DNA of 64,000 nt from Endomychus coccineus (taxonomy: Eukaryota; Arthropoda; Insecta; Coleoptera; Endomychidae), in assembly GCA_958510875.1 (NCBI GenBank), contig OY294067.1:260277736-260341735 (forward strand), read 5' to 3'. The notes below the pieces were generated by a model. It was not told the origin of the DNA, did not search any database, and saw nothing but the letters and a program-made list of their open reading frames with translations. The position numbers and the translations under genes were made by a program. This document shows, in pieces, positions 53,301 to 64,000 of this stretch (position 1 is its first letter; every line of letters begins with the position of its first letter).

Positions 53301-56174
53301 TACATAAAACTACTACGCGGATTTGCATGGAGTTATTACAGTGATAATAATAACTGTATTACAGCGTTAATTGAAAGTCAACTCTTTCAATCAACGATTA
53401 CAGTGATATCATATCGGTTAGAATCAGGGGTCTCCAAACTACGGCCTGCGGGCCAAATCCGGCCCGCCAGTGTCATCAATGCGGCCCGCGACAGTGTCAT
53501 CAATGCGGCCCGCGACAGCTAATGGCATATTGTTGTTACAGTTGTTGTGAGAAGAAAGACACAGAATGATAATAACTCGGTTTTATTTACTTGATAGGTA
53601 AAGCTTAATGATAAGTATAATACGCAGAAAATTTAACTTGAGCATAATAACTAACAAATAATTGAAATGAATCCCAGTAACATTATAAACATTATAACAT
53701 ATAAAATATAAACATTATAATATATAAAATACTAATGAGGTTTATGTAATTGTGATTTTCCACTGACAATAGTTTGTAGTTGTGGAACAATTTTACTTGT
53801 ACCAATTATTGAAAGAGATTCAAGATGCTCATCGGTTAACTTAGATCTGTAAATATGCTTTGTGTACTTCATTTTGGAGAATGTTTTCTCACACAAGTAA
53901 GTAGTACCAAGAACAGAAAATAGCCCACGAGCAAATTTATGCAAATTACCGAAATGTACCAGTGGAAGACTCTTATAAAATTCCAACAAAGATGAGTTTT
54001 GATATTTGCTCTTAATTTTATCACTGCACTGTAAAACAATAATTTCCATTCGAAGTTCCGGGGCTATGGTTTCAAATCAAAAGGATTTTGAAAAATCTTA
54101 ATTTCATTCTCAATGACATTAAAGTCTGAGAAATGAGTATCAAAATTTATCTTCAAAGCACTCAAAGCTTGGATTACAAAATTGACGGGAAACTCAGCCT
54201 CAGTAGTGTGGCTGAATATGTCACATGTTTTAAAATGTGTGAAACATTTTTTACGTAATTGTGATTGAAACAGTATTATTTTCTGCCGCAACGATTTGAT
54301 ATTAGTGTATAAATCAGGGAGAAGCTGGTTTTCTCCTTGCAATTTCAAATTCAGTTCGTTCATATGTTTTGTCAAATCGACGTAGAATGCTAACTTCCAC
54401 AGCTATTCGCTATTTTGTATTTCGGTAAGAGGGCGATGCCTTTAATTCAAAAAATTTCGATCAATGCTCGAAGTTCAGGAAAACGCCCAAGGACTTTTCC
54501 CCAACTAAGCCAGCGTACGGCAGTATGACATGGTGAGTCATTTTCTCCAATCTCTTCAATAAACTCGCGGAATTGTCGGTGATTCAGTCCAGTAGATCTA
54601 ATGAAATTAACTACCTCCATCAGTAGTAATAGATTTCAAGTTTTTTCATCGAAGGTTTTTTTTATTAATGTAATTTTCAACTCCCTTACAAATTTCTCCT
54701 CAGTAGTCGTAAGATGTCCATATTTGTCAGGTAGTTGAGATGATATATTTTCTGCGATGTCTTCTACCCTCCGAGCCACGGTGTTTGCTGACAAACTGAC
54801 AGTTTTAAATAAATTACCTTTACGGGGTACATTTCTTCAGCTACTGCAATTACGCATTCCTTGATCATTTTTCTATCGGTGAATGGTTTTCCACGTTTCG
54901 CAATTTCAAGAGCCACACGAAAACTGGCACGAGTTACAGCCTTTTGTTCAGTATTGTGTTTCGTAAACAAAGATTGCTGTGAATTCAATCCGAGCTTCAA
55001 AGTTGCAAACTTCCTGTATATTTTGAGTAATTTTGGAACGCTTTCGGTTCATAATGACGTTTAATGTTATATTCTTTGAGAACGGCTATGAATTCATTGT
55101 AAATCAATCATAGTGTCTTCTTACTGGACTCCATTACGAAATATTGAAAGTTCAATTGATCTTTGAATGTTCTGCATTCACTATTTACTTTTCGCTTCTT
55201 TTCCATACCAGTAAATCACACACATAAACAACAAGTCGAATCAAAATACTGTTACGAAGATGTTTTTTAAACTCACACAAACACGTTTCAAATAGGTATG
55301 CACTACTTTATTTCATAACAAACAGTTTCGCTTCGTTTGCCTAGGTGGACTGACTCACGGTCGTGCCTCTAGTCTTTTTATACTCCAATTACTGCCATCT
55401 AGAAGTGAGTGGAATACACCAGAACTCTCTCGAAACAACGAAATTATTCGCGAATGTTTAATTGTTACTGCGCTTTCTAAAGTACAACTAGCGCTATCTG
55501 TTAGCGATAGGGGTACTACCACTACCTAGCTCCGCGTGCGAACACCAGGATCGTCAAGTGTCGCGGTCGTAACAATAATTTACAGTTAGTATATAACAGT
55601 AATTGAACTAGCGAATTTAGCAAGCTTATGCTCGCTCCGGGAGCGTACTCAGCGTCTAGTCTAGAAATTATAGATAATGGCAGGAAAATTAAAATGGTTT
55701 TGGCCCTTGGACCTTATTGGAGTGAACAGTATGGCCCTAAGGCTGGAAAGTTTGGAGAACCCCGGGTTAGATCATTAGAGAAAACTTAAATTTTCTGTTA
55801 CCAAAAGTATTAAAAGTAAATGTTAATGTTCGAATTAATTACATAATTTCTATTTTTGTTTGTAGCGACCCATATTCTACGAAGGTGCCACTGAGGTTTC
55901 AGAAAAAGTGCTAAAATATCTTGATGAATATTACGACCTACTGGAAAAATTCTTAGGTGACAACGATTGGATAGCAGGAAATTCAGTAACAATTGCAGAT
56001 TTGAGTTTAATTACTTCAGTTTCTCTATCTCACGTTATTGCACCTATCGATGCATCAAAGTATCCCAAAGTGATTGCTTGGTTGGCTAGATCGGAAAATT
56101 TGCCTTATTACGAAGTTAACCGGAAAGGTCAAGAAGTTCTCAAACAAATCATATTGGAGAAATTGTCTAATTGA
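50316..56174 (+). CDS. Glutathione S-transferase, delta/epsilon type (GST-3)
   Basis: Exons 50316-50456, 52524-52724 and 55866-56174, phase 0, giving 216 residues. Exon 1: [13 protein letters not shown] with the expected catalytic Ser11. Exon 2: [10 protein letters not shown] (glutathione loop with cis-Pro) and VWDSHAI. Exon 3: [15 protein letters not shown], the N-capping box, and a C-terminal helix ending ILEKLSN. Donors AAG|GTCAGT and CTT|GTAAGT; acceptors TTTCAG and TTTGTAG. It differs from GST-4 at seven residues plus one missing Leu in exon 1. Intron 1 (2,067 bp) holds a minisatellite and a broken extra exon 2; intron 2 (3,141 bp) holds a 2.3-kb hAT. The hAT should be spliced out with the intron if processing is normal (inference). 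Polyadenylation signal AATAAA at 56383-56388. Predicted cytosolic detoxification enzyme. Confidence 0.95.
50483..50800 (+). repeat. 68-bp minisatellite in GST-3 intron 1, five units
   Basis: ACTTTATTCAATTGATATTTC recurs at 50497, 50566, 50634, 50702 and 50766 (spacing 69, 68, 68, 64). GST-4 has a single unit at the matching place (61890 onward), so the array expanded after duplication. A 77-codon open frame here is repeat sequence. Confidence 0.9.
51978..52063 (+). pseudogene. Truncated extra copy of GST exon 2
   Basis: After a good acceptor (GTTTCAG) the first ~28 codons of exon 2 are open ([20 protein letters not shown] and on to MPYL), then the sequence switches at AATACGC (52064-52070) to intron 1 DNA. 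The last ~38 codons and the donor site are missing. It cannot make a normal exon; if spliced in, it leads to a stop at about 52146. Confidence 0.85.
53425..55765 (-). mobile_element. hAT element in GST-3 intron 2
   Basis: Ends CAGGGGTCTCCAAACT and AGTTTGGAGAACCCCGG. Flanking octamers GTTAGAAT (53417-53424) and GTTAGATC (55766-55773) are the 8-bp target duplication. GST-4 intron 2 reads ATCGGTTAGATCATTAGAG near 63230 with no insert, so it is the empty site. The element is 2,341 bp, antisense to GST-3. Confidence 0.92.
53732..55206 (-). pseudogene. hAT transposase (GTF2I-repeat/ZBED-like family), degraded
   Basis: Minus strand from a likely start at 55206: [14 protein letters not shown], a BED-like region with [33 protein letters not shown], then a gap, an ELRALIEIF block, [40 protein letters not shown], and the C-terminal dimerisation region [20 protein letters not shown] then [12 protein letters not shown]. 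The order matches insect transposases that resemble vertebrate GTF2IRD2-type hAT proteins. It has several stops and frameshifts, and the central catalytic part is probably deleted (about 1.5 kb of coding sequence left), so the copy cannot move by itself. Confidence 0.85.
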
Positions 56175-56382
56175 TATGTTTGCACTTCACATTCTACCGA
56201 AAGCTACTAAAAATTCTCAGCAAGTATTTCCTAATAACTAATTAGTGTATCGCACTAGTATTTTCAGCACATCTAAGAGCGAGAGAAAAATCCTCAATCC
56301 TTATTAGATCATGTTTGACGTGATAATCACAAAATCAAACGTAATTAACAATGTTATCATGTATCTATTATATTATACTGAG

Positions 56383-56388
56383 AATAAA
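56383..56388 (+). terminator. Poly(A) signal of GST-3
   Basis: AATAAA 209 bp after the stop codon, in GAGAATAAATCCTTAA, conserved in GST-4. Confidence 0.7.
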
Positions 56389-56516
56389 TCCTTAAACCTA
56401 AATGTCTTTAATTATTAACAGTTCACCAGTTCACCCTACAATTTATTGTATTATTCGAAAGAAATATATTGCCTTTTAACCATATATAATTCATAAAACC
56501 CTAATGGCAATTGAAA

Positions 56517-56800
56517 ACTGTAGCAATACCAAAACTTTTGGAAATTTTGAATCTATATTATACTTACCACTTGAAGGAGAACAATATTCAGTATCTGAAG
56601 GTAGTGGCACACAGAGGGATTAAAGGCAATGAGGGCGTCGATACATTGTCAAAACAAGGAGCTCAGAACAAAGCAAACATATCCCTGATAAAATTACAAC
56701 CAAATACCTTGTTTTCACAGAGAGAAGTACACGGTCCGGATGAAACCGGGAGTAGCTTCAGCAAGCAACGTCCTTTTTGCGGGTCTCAAGATAAGTAACC
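56517..56800 (+). pseudogene. LINE RNase H fragment
   Basis: Plus strand: LKVVAHRGIKGNEGVDTLSK then QGAQNKANIS. This is the HxGIxGNExAD motif of RNase H in LINE ORF2 proteins (Val replaces the final Ala). About 95 codons are open. The start of the same sequence is visible in unit B at the window end. Confidence 0.65.
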
Positions 56801-57375
56801 CCTCGGGGCGAAACTAACAGTTGTCACTGCAAAAGATCCAGTGAACTGTGAACCACATACATTTCACCACTAAAATCATGATATCGTGCCTTCTTATCCC
56901 AGAACACTGGCCGAAATGGATTCACTAAAACATGTAACACGAGGAGGTGGAGTTGGCTATAATCCAGAAGGCGCAATAATATAATCTAGCAAGCAGTGCC
57001 TGTAGTGTGTCTGCCTAAAGTAGTCGCGCCGGGGGCGAATAAAACAGCTGCCTCTGCGTGGGTAAATGCTGCACCACATGGCTTTACTCCTGAAGTCCAG
57101 TGTCTGTCCTATCCCAGGTCTCTGGGTAATGGATTCGCGGCCAAGGCTCGATATGTGGCAGGCCGATGTGATGAGGCCGACGGCTACTGGTCAAACGAAA
57201 GCTGTTTAACACTGAACACGAGTAGGCAGGGGGAGAGGGGTCCAGATGGTTCAAAAGACCGTCTCCTCTCCAATTAAGGCGTTGGTCTCTGCCGGGCAAT
57301 TGGGGTGCTGTTGAAAATAGGAGAGGGCACTACGTGACATGTCTAAAGTCCGCTGGATGGGAAGGCAGGGGATTT
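56800..57375. other. GC-rich stretch of unknown origin
   Basis: Higher G+C than its surroundings with open frames on both strands (56996-57277 plus; 57084-57299 minus), none with a known domain. May be a 5' region of a LINE (inference). Confidence 0.4.
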
Positions 57376-57379
57376 GAAA

Positions 57380-57512
57380 CTCCCCCACGGTATAATATAA
57401 TGGTAGTGCATCTCGTATAATGTTATACATAACGAAAGCGTAGCCCAAGTCTGTGAACTTACAACTCTTGCCGCAGGGTCGCTACGGTCGGATGAAAGAG
57501 GAGCTAAACGGC
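57380..57512 (+). repeat. 130-bp repeat, left of an inverted pair
   Basis: CACGGTATAATATAATGGTA, then AACTTACAACTCTTGCCGCA and CGCTACGGTCGGATGAAA. Its inverted partner is 58672-58797. Confidence 0.7.
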
Positions 57513-58671
57513 GAGAACGATGATAAGCTGATCTTTTAATTTTTTACCGACATGTAATGTAAACAAAATGTTATCTACCTGAGCTCTGACCAGGATTGAA
57601 CTCGAAAATTATGTTATTTAAGTTATCGTCTATTTCTATATTTCTACAATGAATTATAGAATGTGTATTAGTTGCGATTAAATTGTTTAACGTGTATAAA
57701 TGCATTTTCAAGTGCATTTGAAAATCTTGTACATGGAACTCCAGCAGCACAATTCTTATTACAAAAGAATAACGGAGGATTAATCCATCCAAATTTATGC
57801 TTTTTTAAATTGTTAACAAATGTCAAAAATATTTTTTAAAACATGTGAATAATGACAATAATATAGATGTTTATAATGCTGTAATTGACGATGTTCTAAT
57901 GCATTAAAAAATAACTTTTCCGTGCGAACATCATAAAATTGATGTAATGAGTTTTTGTCTACACTTTTACATATTGATAAGGATGAGGCAATTTGCCAAA
58001 CAAGAAAATAAACTGAATGAGAAAAATGATAACATAAAAATAGACGGAAAAAGAGGGAAATTGAGTGAATGATGTGAAAATACTAAGAAAAAAAGCAAAA
58101 TTATTATAAATAATTTAAATTGCATAGGTATAAATAAATTGTAATATAGGTAAGGATATTTGTTGGTTCGGAGTACTGCACTTTAATAAATTAAGCACAT
58201 CTGAATCCAACGGTATATTATTTTTTTTGACAGGTTTCCGTAAAGAACCAACAATAGGGTCCGATGAAGCTAACAATATTGTCAACAAATCACTATTTGT
58301 TGCTATTCGTAAATTCTATATCACCCAAAACGCAAAAAATTTCAAATAATCTGTGCAGCATTAAAAAACTAGAAGGATTGGTGAAACAAATTCTAAAAAG
58401 AAGTATTGGGAGCTCTTGGGGGTTATAGAGTTTTTCTTTATTGAATATGACCATATATTTATAAATTGCTGAATTAACACTACATATAGATTACAATGTA
58501 GATCGAATATAAATATGGACATATATGGTCTTATCTATCTCAGTAATATTCATTGTTAAGGAAAAACTATACTTGTATACGACAGAAACAACTTGTATAT
58601 AATAATCAGACAGCGATTTAAGATATTCAACTGTAAGGAATTAGGCAGCGTATTGCGAATTTATCCACTGT
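57513..58671. other. DNA between inverted repeats
   Basis: AT-rich, no domain-bearing gene. If the flanking repeats are element ends, this would be the interior. Confidence 0.4.
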
Positions 58672-58797
58672 GCGCCGTATAGCTCCGTTTTCATCCGACC
58701 GTAGCGATCCTGCGGCAAGAGTTGTAAGTTCGCAGACTTTGGCTACGCTTTTAATATACGAGACGCACTACCATTATATTATACCGTGAACTCCCCA
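58672..58797 (-). repeat. 130-bp repeat, right of an inverted pair
   Basis: Reverse complement of 57380-57512 (for example TTTCATCCGACCGTAGCG against CGCTACGGTCGGATGAAA). Confidence 0.7.
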
Positions 58798-59011
58798 CAG
58801 CTATTATCATGCCAGACATAGCTGAATGAACATGTAACAATCTGCCTGTCAAAGAAGACCATACAAAACCCACTCAGTATGGAATAATCCCATCCTGCCG
58901 TAACACATATCTCATTTTATAAGAGAATGTTAGTTCCTCGTAAGTCCTAACTAACTACTCTAATCAGGAAGATTCAAATGGCACCTCCATTGAATGCATT
59001 AGACATTAGTA

Positions 59012-59036
59012 TTTATATATATATATATATATATAC
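59012..59036. repeat. (TA)n microsatellite
   Basis: About 12 TA units in a row. Flanking 58800-59640 otherwise shows nothing recognisable. Confidence 0.85.
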
Positions 59037-59639
59037 AATACGATATAGATGTCCTACTCTTAAAACTGGTGGGTACATACCCGACAGGGTGTAGAATTAC
59101 CAACCAATATTAGTGAATAAGGAAGTCTCTATTTTCAATAGACTATTATAATTTGAATCCATCAAGGCGTGTATTACATCAATTTGAAGCATATCATATT
59201 CTACTATGCAGTAAAGGGCCGTGAGCTTTAGTCACAAATTTATGATAAAAAAAAGTAATCGAACTAATAATATACATACCTACGTAAAATGAAGTATGTA
59301 AGCGCAAGTATCTTATGATTATAATTTACAAGTACCTTGCACGGTTTCAAAAGGATAGAAACTAGTGTTGTCGTAGAGTCCTGATGAGGGCGAGGAAATT
59401 GTACCAAGCCGATCTTTCCAAGATCTGTTCTTACCATCGTTTTAGTTAAAATCAACGTAGATTTGGTTGCAATTATTCATCGAATTTACAAATAGTCATA
59501 GGATCGGGTTTTTTAAATGTTCAATCTTCTAAAAATGTCACAAACTTTTTTGTATTGGAGAAAAACTATAAAATAAAAATAACTTCTTCGCCATTTACCC
59601 CGGAAGGAATAGTGCCAGTCGCCTGTTTCAGAATATGTG

Positions 59640-60000
59640 AAAAGGCGTGAATTTGAAATCTTTAAGCTGCTTTTCAAAACAGCCAGTGTTTTTTTTCTAT
59701 ACTTTGACTACACGAGAGGGAAACCTACTATAATGTTCGAAGAGCATCGTGTGAGACAGCAGTGGAATGTAGAGAGGAGATAGGCATTCGTATTTTTCTT
59801 GAAGGTTTGAAGGTTATAGGCATGGGGGAAGACCTCACTAGGTATAGAGTTCCACAACTTCACTGTTCGATACAAAAATGAAGACTGGTAGGAATGAATT
59901 CGACAGGTTTCGAGTTTGACAATGAAGCGATGACTAGTTTGAGCTCGTCTAAATTTTGGTACATCAAATATTCAGAAGCATCCTTTTCAGTTAATGTCAA
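59640..60000 (-). pseudogene. LINE ORF2 C-terminal tail
   Basis: Minus strand: RRAQTSHRFIVKLETCRIHS, YQSSFLYRTVKLWNSIPSEV, FPHAYNLQTFKKNTNAYLLS, then a stop at about 59720. This is the well-preserved tail of a jockey/CR1-like LINE. Same tail type as 9205-9405. Confidence 0.75.
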
Positions 60001-60261
60001 CTAAGGATCAATGCCGTTCGTCCAATTAACTAATAGTTTTTAAGAATCAGAAAAACAAAAAAGTTCAAGGATATATGAGAAAAGTTGTACATTTCAAAAC
60101 TATGATCAATCTGACTGCTTTTCAAAAGAGGCCACCTTAAATTGAGGTACATCCAATATTCATAATTTATTAGTTTCCTAATATTTTTGATAGATTTTTT
60201 TAAGGATCTCCCGTGTTAGTATCATAGTAATTCACGAATGCTACCTTCTTAATAACTAGAA

Positions 60262-60320
60262 GTTAAGAAATGTACTCTTATGATGGCTGCTTGATAGCTG
60301 AAAGGTCCTCAGTACTTAAG
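60262..60320 (+). repeat. Dispersed hammerhead-like repeat, copy at 60.3 kb
   Basis: TACTCTTATGATGGCTGC, TTGATAGCTGAAAGGTCC then TCAGTA. TACT can pair with AGTA; the core reads CTTATGA. Same family as 25590-25710. Confidence 0.5.
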
Positions 60321-61554
60321 TGTTTAGTGAAACTAGTTCTCTTTATTACTAGCTGTTCTCTTGAGACATAATAGACTGAGAATATTAATACTTGTTTCTT
60401 TCAGAACGACTATAAAAATTCTGAACAATCTATAGTTCTCTGAAACGTTCTTTCTTCTATTGAAGGCTAAAATTTCATATCAGCTGTGGTATTACATAAT
60501 TTATTTTCCATGCTTTTATCATTTAATCACTCACTGATAATAATCAATTTTGAGCATAATCATCATAAAGATGTGGAATACCAATTCAATTTAATTGTGT
60601 TTTGTATCAGGTAATCAGCAAATCATTGCATTAAAGTATTTCGATAATTGTTCTCAATTGTACACTTGCTTCAGTCATTCCAATAAATCACAGTCTATAT
60701 TTAAGATTTGCCCCCAATAAAAAGATATGCACCCTAGTACTCTTCATTTTCGAAATTTACAATTTCGAAAATTTACAATTTCGAAAATTCACATGAATTT
60801 CAACATTTCATTTTCCTTGCCGAAAATCTTGCCCAAGGCGAGTAAAGTAAAAGGGATGGAAAAAAGGTCAAGAATGTGACAGCACATATCTCAGTAACTG
60901 ATAACCCGATTTCGATAAAATTTTAGTAGAATTTAGTTCAAGTCATCTCATGCCCAAAATAATATTGCAAATGATTACATTTTGCAATGGATTCCCTCTG
61001 TGGCAAAAAGGTGGCAGCATTTTTTAGGGACTTCAACGTTGTATAACTCAAACGTATTTATTGCTTATAATTTCACCTATTTTAGACTATAAACGGCCTA
61101 TAGATATTCTAGGCACGCACTACTGGGGTACAAAAGCAAGTTATAACCTGAACCAAGACATTAAAAAGAATTTATATTTAGAAAAGGTTCGATGAATTGC
61201 ATCGGTAGAAAGAAATAAAAATCGTTCTGATACTTCTAAGAACGGCAATTTTTTTACTAATTTGTTTAAAAAACAGGGTTCCGCTCAACAAAATTTTCCA
61301 GAAACTCCATACACATACTGAACCAGTATACATTTTCCTTACATAACCCTATCTTTCTCCACAATGACTCCTATGTGGTTTACAAGTTTACACTGCTTCA
61401 CTGCTATCCACATTTCTTTAGTTAGTTGAATATTTGCGTAGCAGTCGCGCATACCGAACCATGTGGAGAAGATTGATAAACAAATTACATCCATTACCAT
61501 TGCTGTATGCTGTATTATTCTAGTTGTATGACACTCCGCAACTGCATATGAAAG

Positions 61555-61563
61555 TCAAGGTCA
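61555..61563 (+). promoter_or_regulatory. TCAAGGTCA half-site upstream of GST-4
   Basis: Identical nonamer and position to 50152-50160 before GST-3. Function inferred. Confidence 0.35.
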
Positions 61564-61636
61564 ATCTCGTTCTAATATATAGGAATGAAATAAATGATTA
61601 TGTGTTTAGTCATCACTGTTCGTTGTAGAAGCAAAG

Positions 61637-61641
61637 TCAGT
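61637..61641 (+). promoter_or_regulatory. Initiator-like TCAGT of GST-4
   Basis: Matches 50234-50238; about 80 bp before the ATG at 61719. Confidence 0.35.
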
Positions 61642-61718
61642 CGCTTGCTTGAAGTTTCCAGGATACTTTCCAGACTGATAAATCGATTCGAAATATAATA
61701 TTTGATTGACTTGGCTCC

Positions 61719-63638
61719 ATGGCTCCGAAATTGTATTTGGCTGAACTAAGCCCACCGGCTAGATCGGTTCTTCTTACCGCAGAAGCCATCGGTCTGGAAT
61801 TGGAACGTGTCCCATTGGATCTACTACTAAAAAAAGAACAATTAAGTCCTGATTTTTTGAAGGTCAGTTATTAACACGTTTAAGCAGTATGTATTTAAGA
61901 AAACTTTATTCAATTGATATTTCTTTAGGATTCAATTTGTAGCACTATTGCCCAGTTGATTTATGGATTCAGAAAATCCAAAATTTTCTGCAGAACAGTT
62001 GCAGATTTATTTTACGGAAAATATTGAAATATTTCCGAAAATTGTTGAATACCGATAATATATTAGAGATACGTTTCAAATAATATCATTCCAAAAATTA
62101 TATTTTGTAAAGTTGATTAATTATCAGTAATTGGTAACAAATTATAAACATAGATCAACCACGAAATACAGTCTAGTATATTGTCTCGAAAATAGATATT
62201 TCCACCATATATGTAAATTAATTTCTTATAAAACAAAATAAGCTGGTGAAGAAATTTTCATATCATCACGAGAGTCATCTCTTTCTGATTTTTTCAAGAT
62301 TCAATAACATATTTACGAATCAAAAAATTGTAATCTTTCATGAACCTTATAGAAACTACCAGGTAGTCTTCCTCGAAACATTACATTTTTGGTTTCAGTT
62401 TTTTTGGATTGCAATCTGAAATAATTCGCCAAACAATTTACATGGAACCTTAAATGGTCCAGATCATAGTACTAGTGATGGCGTGGTTCCATCGTAATAC
62501 GCGTGATAAATTATCAATCTGTATACGAGTGTTTGAATTTGGGAAGCCGTTTTCACATTAGTATTGCTACATGTGTTTAATGTTCAGTATCACATAAAAA
62601 TTGGAGGCTGAATACCATTTCCTGCTTTTTAACTTGTACGTTCCTAGGTCTCTCGTTGCTATAGGAAAATCGTTCAAGCTGTTCAACTTTGCTGGAAATC
62701 CTATTAGCCGCTGCCGATATGACCTGTAGGTCGTTTGGTGAATCATAGGCTTAGACGTGATCCTTCCTCAAATTTTTTCCATTATTTCATTATTTTTCCT
62801 CTGAAATATTTCCAATCAGGAAGATTTATTTTCGATCACTTGAAGATCGGAATTAGTTATATCTCATGGATAACTCCATACAATCAAATTCAGTAGTCAA
62901 TTTGGTTTAACAGCTACAATATAATGAAATTATGATGAACCCTCTTGTGTTTCAGTTGAATCCTCAACACACTGTACCAACACTGGTAGATGATGATGAT
63001 TTTGTTGTTTGGGATAGTCACGCCATAATGCCTTATTTGGTTGAAAAATACGCTAAAGATGATTCATTATACCCTAAAGACATACGCCAGAGAGCAACCA
63101 TCAATCAAAGACTTCATTTCGATACCAACTCCGCAACAATTCGAGGAGCAGGCCTTGTAAGTATTACCTTCCTTCAAACCATAATGAATGATAGATAAAT
63201 ACTGGAGAATGTATTACAGTGATATATCGGTTAGATCATTAGAGAAAACTAAAATTTTCTGTAACCAAAAGTATTAAATGTAAATGTTAATATTCCAATT
63301 AATTACATAATTTCTATTTTCGTTTGTAGCGATCCGTATTTTACGAAGGTGCCACTGAGGTTCCAGAAAAAGTGCTGAAATATCTTGATGAATATTACGA
63401 CCTACTGGAAAAGTTCTTAGGTGACAACGATTGGATAGCAGGAAATTCGGTAACAATTGCAGATTTGAGTTTAATTACTTCAGTTTCTGCATCTCACGTT
63501 ATTGCACCTATCGATGAATCAAAGTATCCCAAAGTGATTGCTTGGTTGGCTAGATCGGAAAATTTGCCTTATTACGAGGTTAACCGAAAAGGTCAAGAAG
63601 TTCTCAAACAAATCATATTGGAGAAATTGTCTAATTGA
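61719..63638 (+). CDS. Glutathione S-transferase, delta/epsilon type (GST-4)
   Basis: Exons 61719-61862, 62956-63156 and 63330-63638, phase 0, giving 217 residues. Exon 1 has one extra CTA codon (LLLKKEQ against LLKKEQ in GST-3). Active-site LSPPARS with Ser11, [17 protein letters not shown] and the [15 protein letters not shown] capping box are all present. Introns are 1,093 and 173 bp, the short ones expected for this family. Polyadenylation signal AATAAA at 63837-63842. Seven residue differences from GST-3: two near the exon 2 end and five in exon 3, including RSVF for RPIF and SVSASH for SVSLSH. It is the cleanest gene in the cluster. Predicted cytosolic, conjugating glutathione to electrophiles. 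Confidence 0.96.
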
Positions 63639-63836
63639 TATGTTCGCACTTCACATTCTACCGAAAGCTACTAAAAATTCTCCGCAAGTATTTCCTAATA
63701 ACTAAATAGTGTATTGCACTAGTATTTTCAGCACATCTAAGAGCGAGAGAAAAATGCTCAATCTTTATTAGATCATGTTTGACGTGATAATTACAAGATC
63801 AAACATGTTATCATACATCTATTATATTATACTGAG

Positions 63837-63842
63837 AATAAA
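63837..63842 (+). terminator. Poly(A) signal of GST-4
   Basis: AATAAA 199 bp after the stop codon, same context as in GST-3. Confidence 0.7.
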
Positions 63843-64000
63843 TCCTTAAGCTTAAATGTCTTTAATTATTACAAGTTCACCAGTTCACCCTAGACTTTAA
63901 CGTATTATTCGAAAGAAATATACTGTCTTTTAACCATATATAATAGACAAAACCCTAAGGGCAATTGAAAACTGTAGCAATACCAAAACTTTTGGGAACT

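Larger units (their letters stand above)
49297..56550 (+). repeat. Duplication unit A (contains GST-3)
   Basis: From CCCTAGTACTCTTCAT at about 49297 to the GCAATACCAAAACTTTTGG segment near 56540, this stretch is collinear with unit B (60731 to the window end). A is about 7.2 kb and B about 3.3 kb; most of the difference is a hAT insertion, an internal duplication and a minisatellite in A. Confidence 0.85.
60731..64000 (+). repeat. Duplication unit B (contains GST-4)
   Basis: Collinear with unit A (49297-56550) up to the window edge. B lacks the hAT, the extra exon 2 and the minisatellite, so it is closer to the ancestral structure. It also has a local duplication of AATTTCGAAAATTTAC at its start. 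Confidence 0.85.

Overview
The window is AT-rich nuclear DNA from an insect. A beetle is my guess; that is inference from the protein families and repeat content, not shown by the sequence. It holds a cluster of four cytosolic glutathione S-transferase (GST) genes of the delta/epsilon type inside very dense transposon debris. All four have the same three-exon layout with phase-0 introns: exon 1 of 47-48 codons, exon 2 of exactly 67 codons, exon 3 of 101-108 codons plus stop. GST-1 (4513-5730, minus) is divergent and carries Cys where its neighbours carry the catalytic Ser. GST-2 (9803-27337, plus) is split by a 15.2-kb first intron. GST-3 (50316-56174, plus) and GST-4 (61719-63638, plus) are a recent tandem duplicate pair that differ by seven residues and one extra Leu codon.

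Layout. 1-4.5 kb: hAT, Penelope and MITE remnants. 4.5-5.7 kb: GST-1. 5.7-9.8 kb: intergenic DNA with a 1.2-kb foldback element, a hAT MITE and a LINE tail. 9.8-27.3 kb: GST-2, whose intron 1 holds Ty3/gypsy, two LINEs, an inverted Penelope-like (PLE) pair, MULE, piggyBac and hAT remnants, and whose intron 2 holds an RNase H-bearing LINE tail. 28-34 kb: a tandem repeat, a SINE-like head, a deleted hAT, a PLE remnant and a LINE tail. 34.2-38.3 kb: a mariner-like element split by a 3.2-kb palindrome. 39-47 kb: AT-rich DNA, LINE scraps, a SWIM zinc-finger transposon remnant, a MITE with GC-rich cargo and an 0.8-kb palindrome. 47.9-49.1 kb: a deleted Helitron with both ends. 49.3-64 kb: the GST-3/GST-4 duplication; GST-3 has gained a hAT insertion, a minisatellite and a broken extra exon 2 that GST-4 lacks.

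The GST genes are predicted soluble enzymes that conjugate glutathione to electrophiles (detoxification, oxidative stress). GST-3 and GST-4 share about 300 bp of promoter-proximal sequence, including a TCAAGGTCA nuclear-receptor-type half-site and a TCAGT initiator-like motif.

The most interesting non-gene signal is a set of hammerhead-ribozyme-like motifs in PLE 3' regions and in two short inverted-repeat elements. Their helix I pairing is kept although its sequence changes between copies. No CRISPR array, rRNA gene or intact tRNA gene was seen. Exon joins were read by eye and are not confirmed by transcripts.
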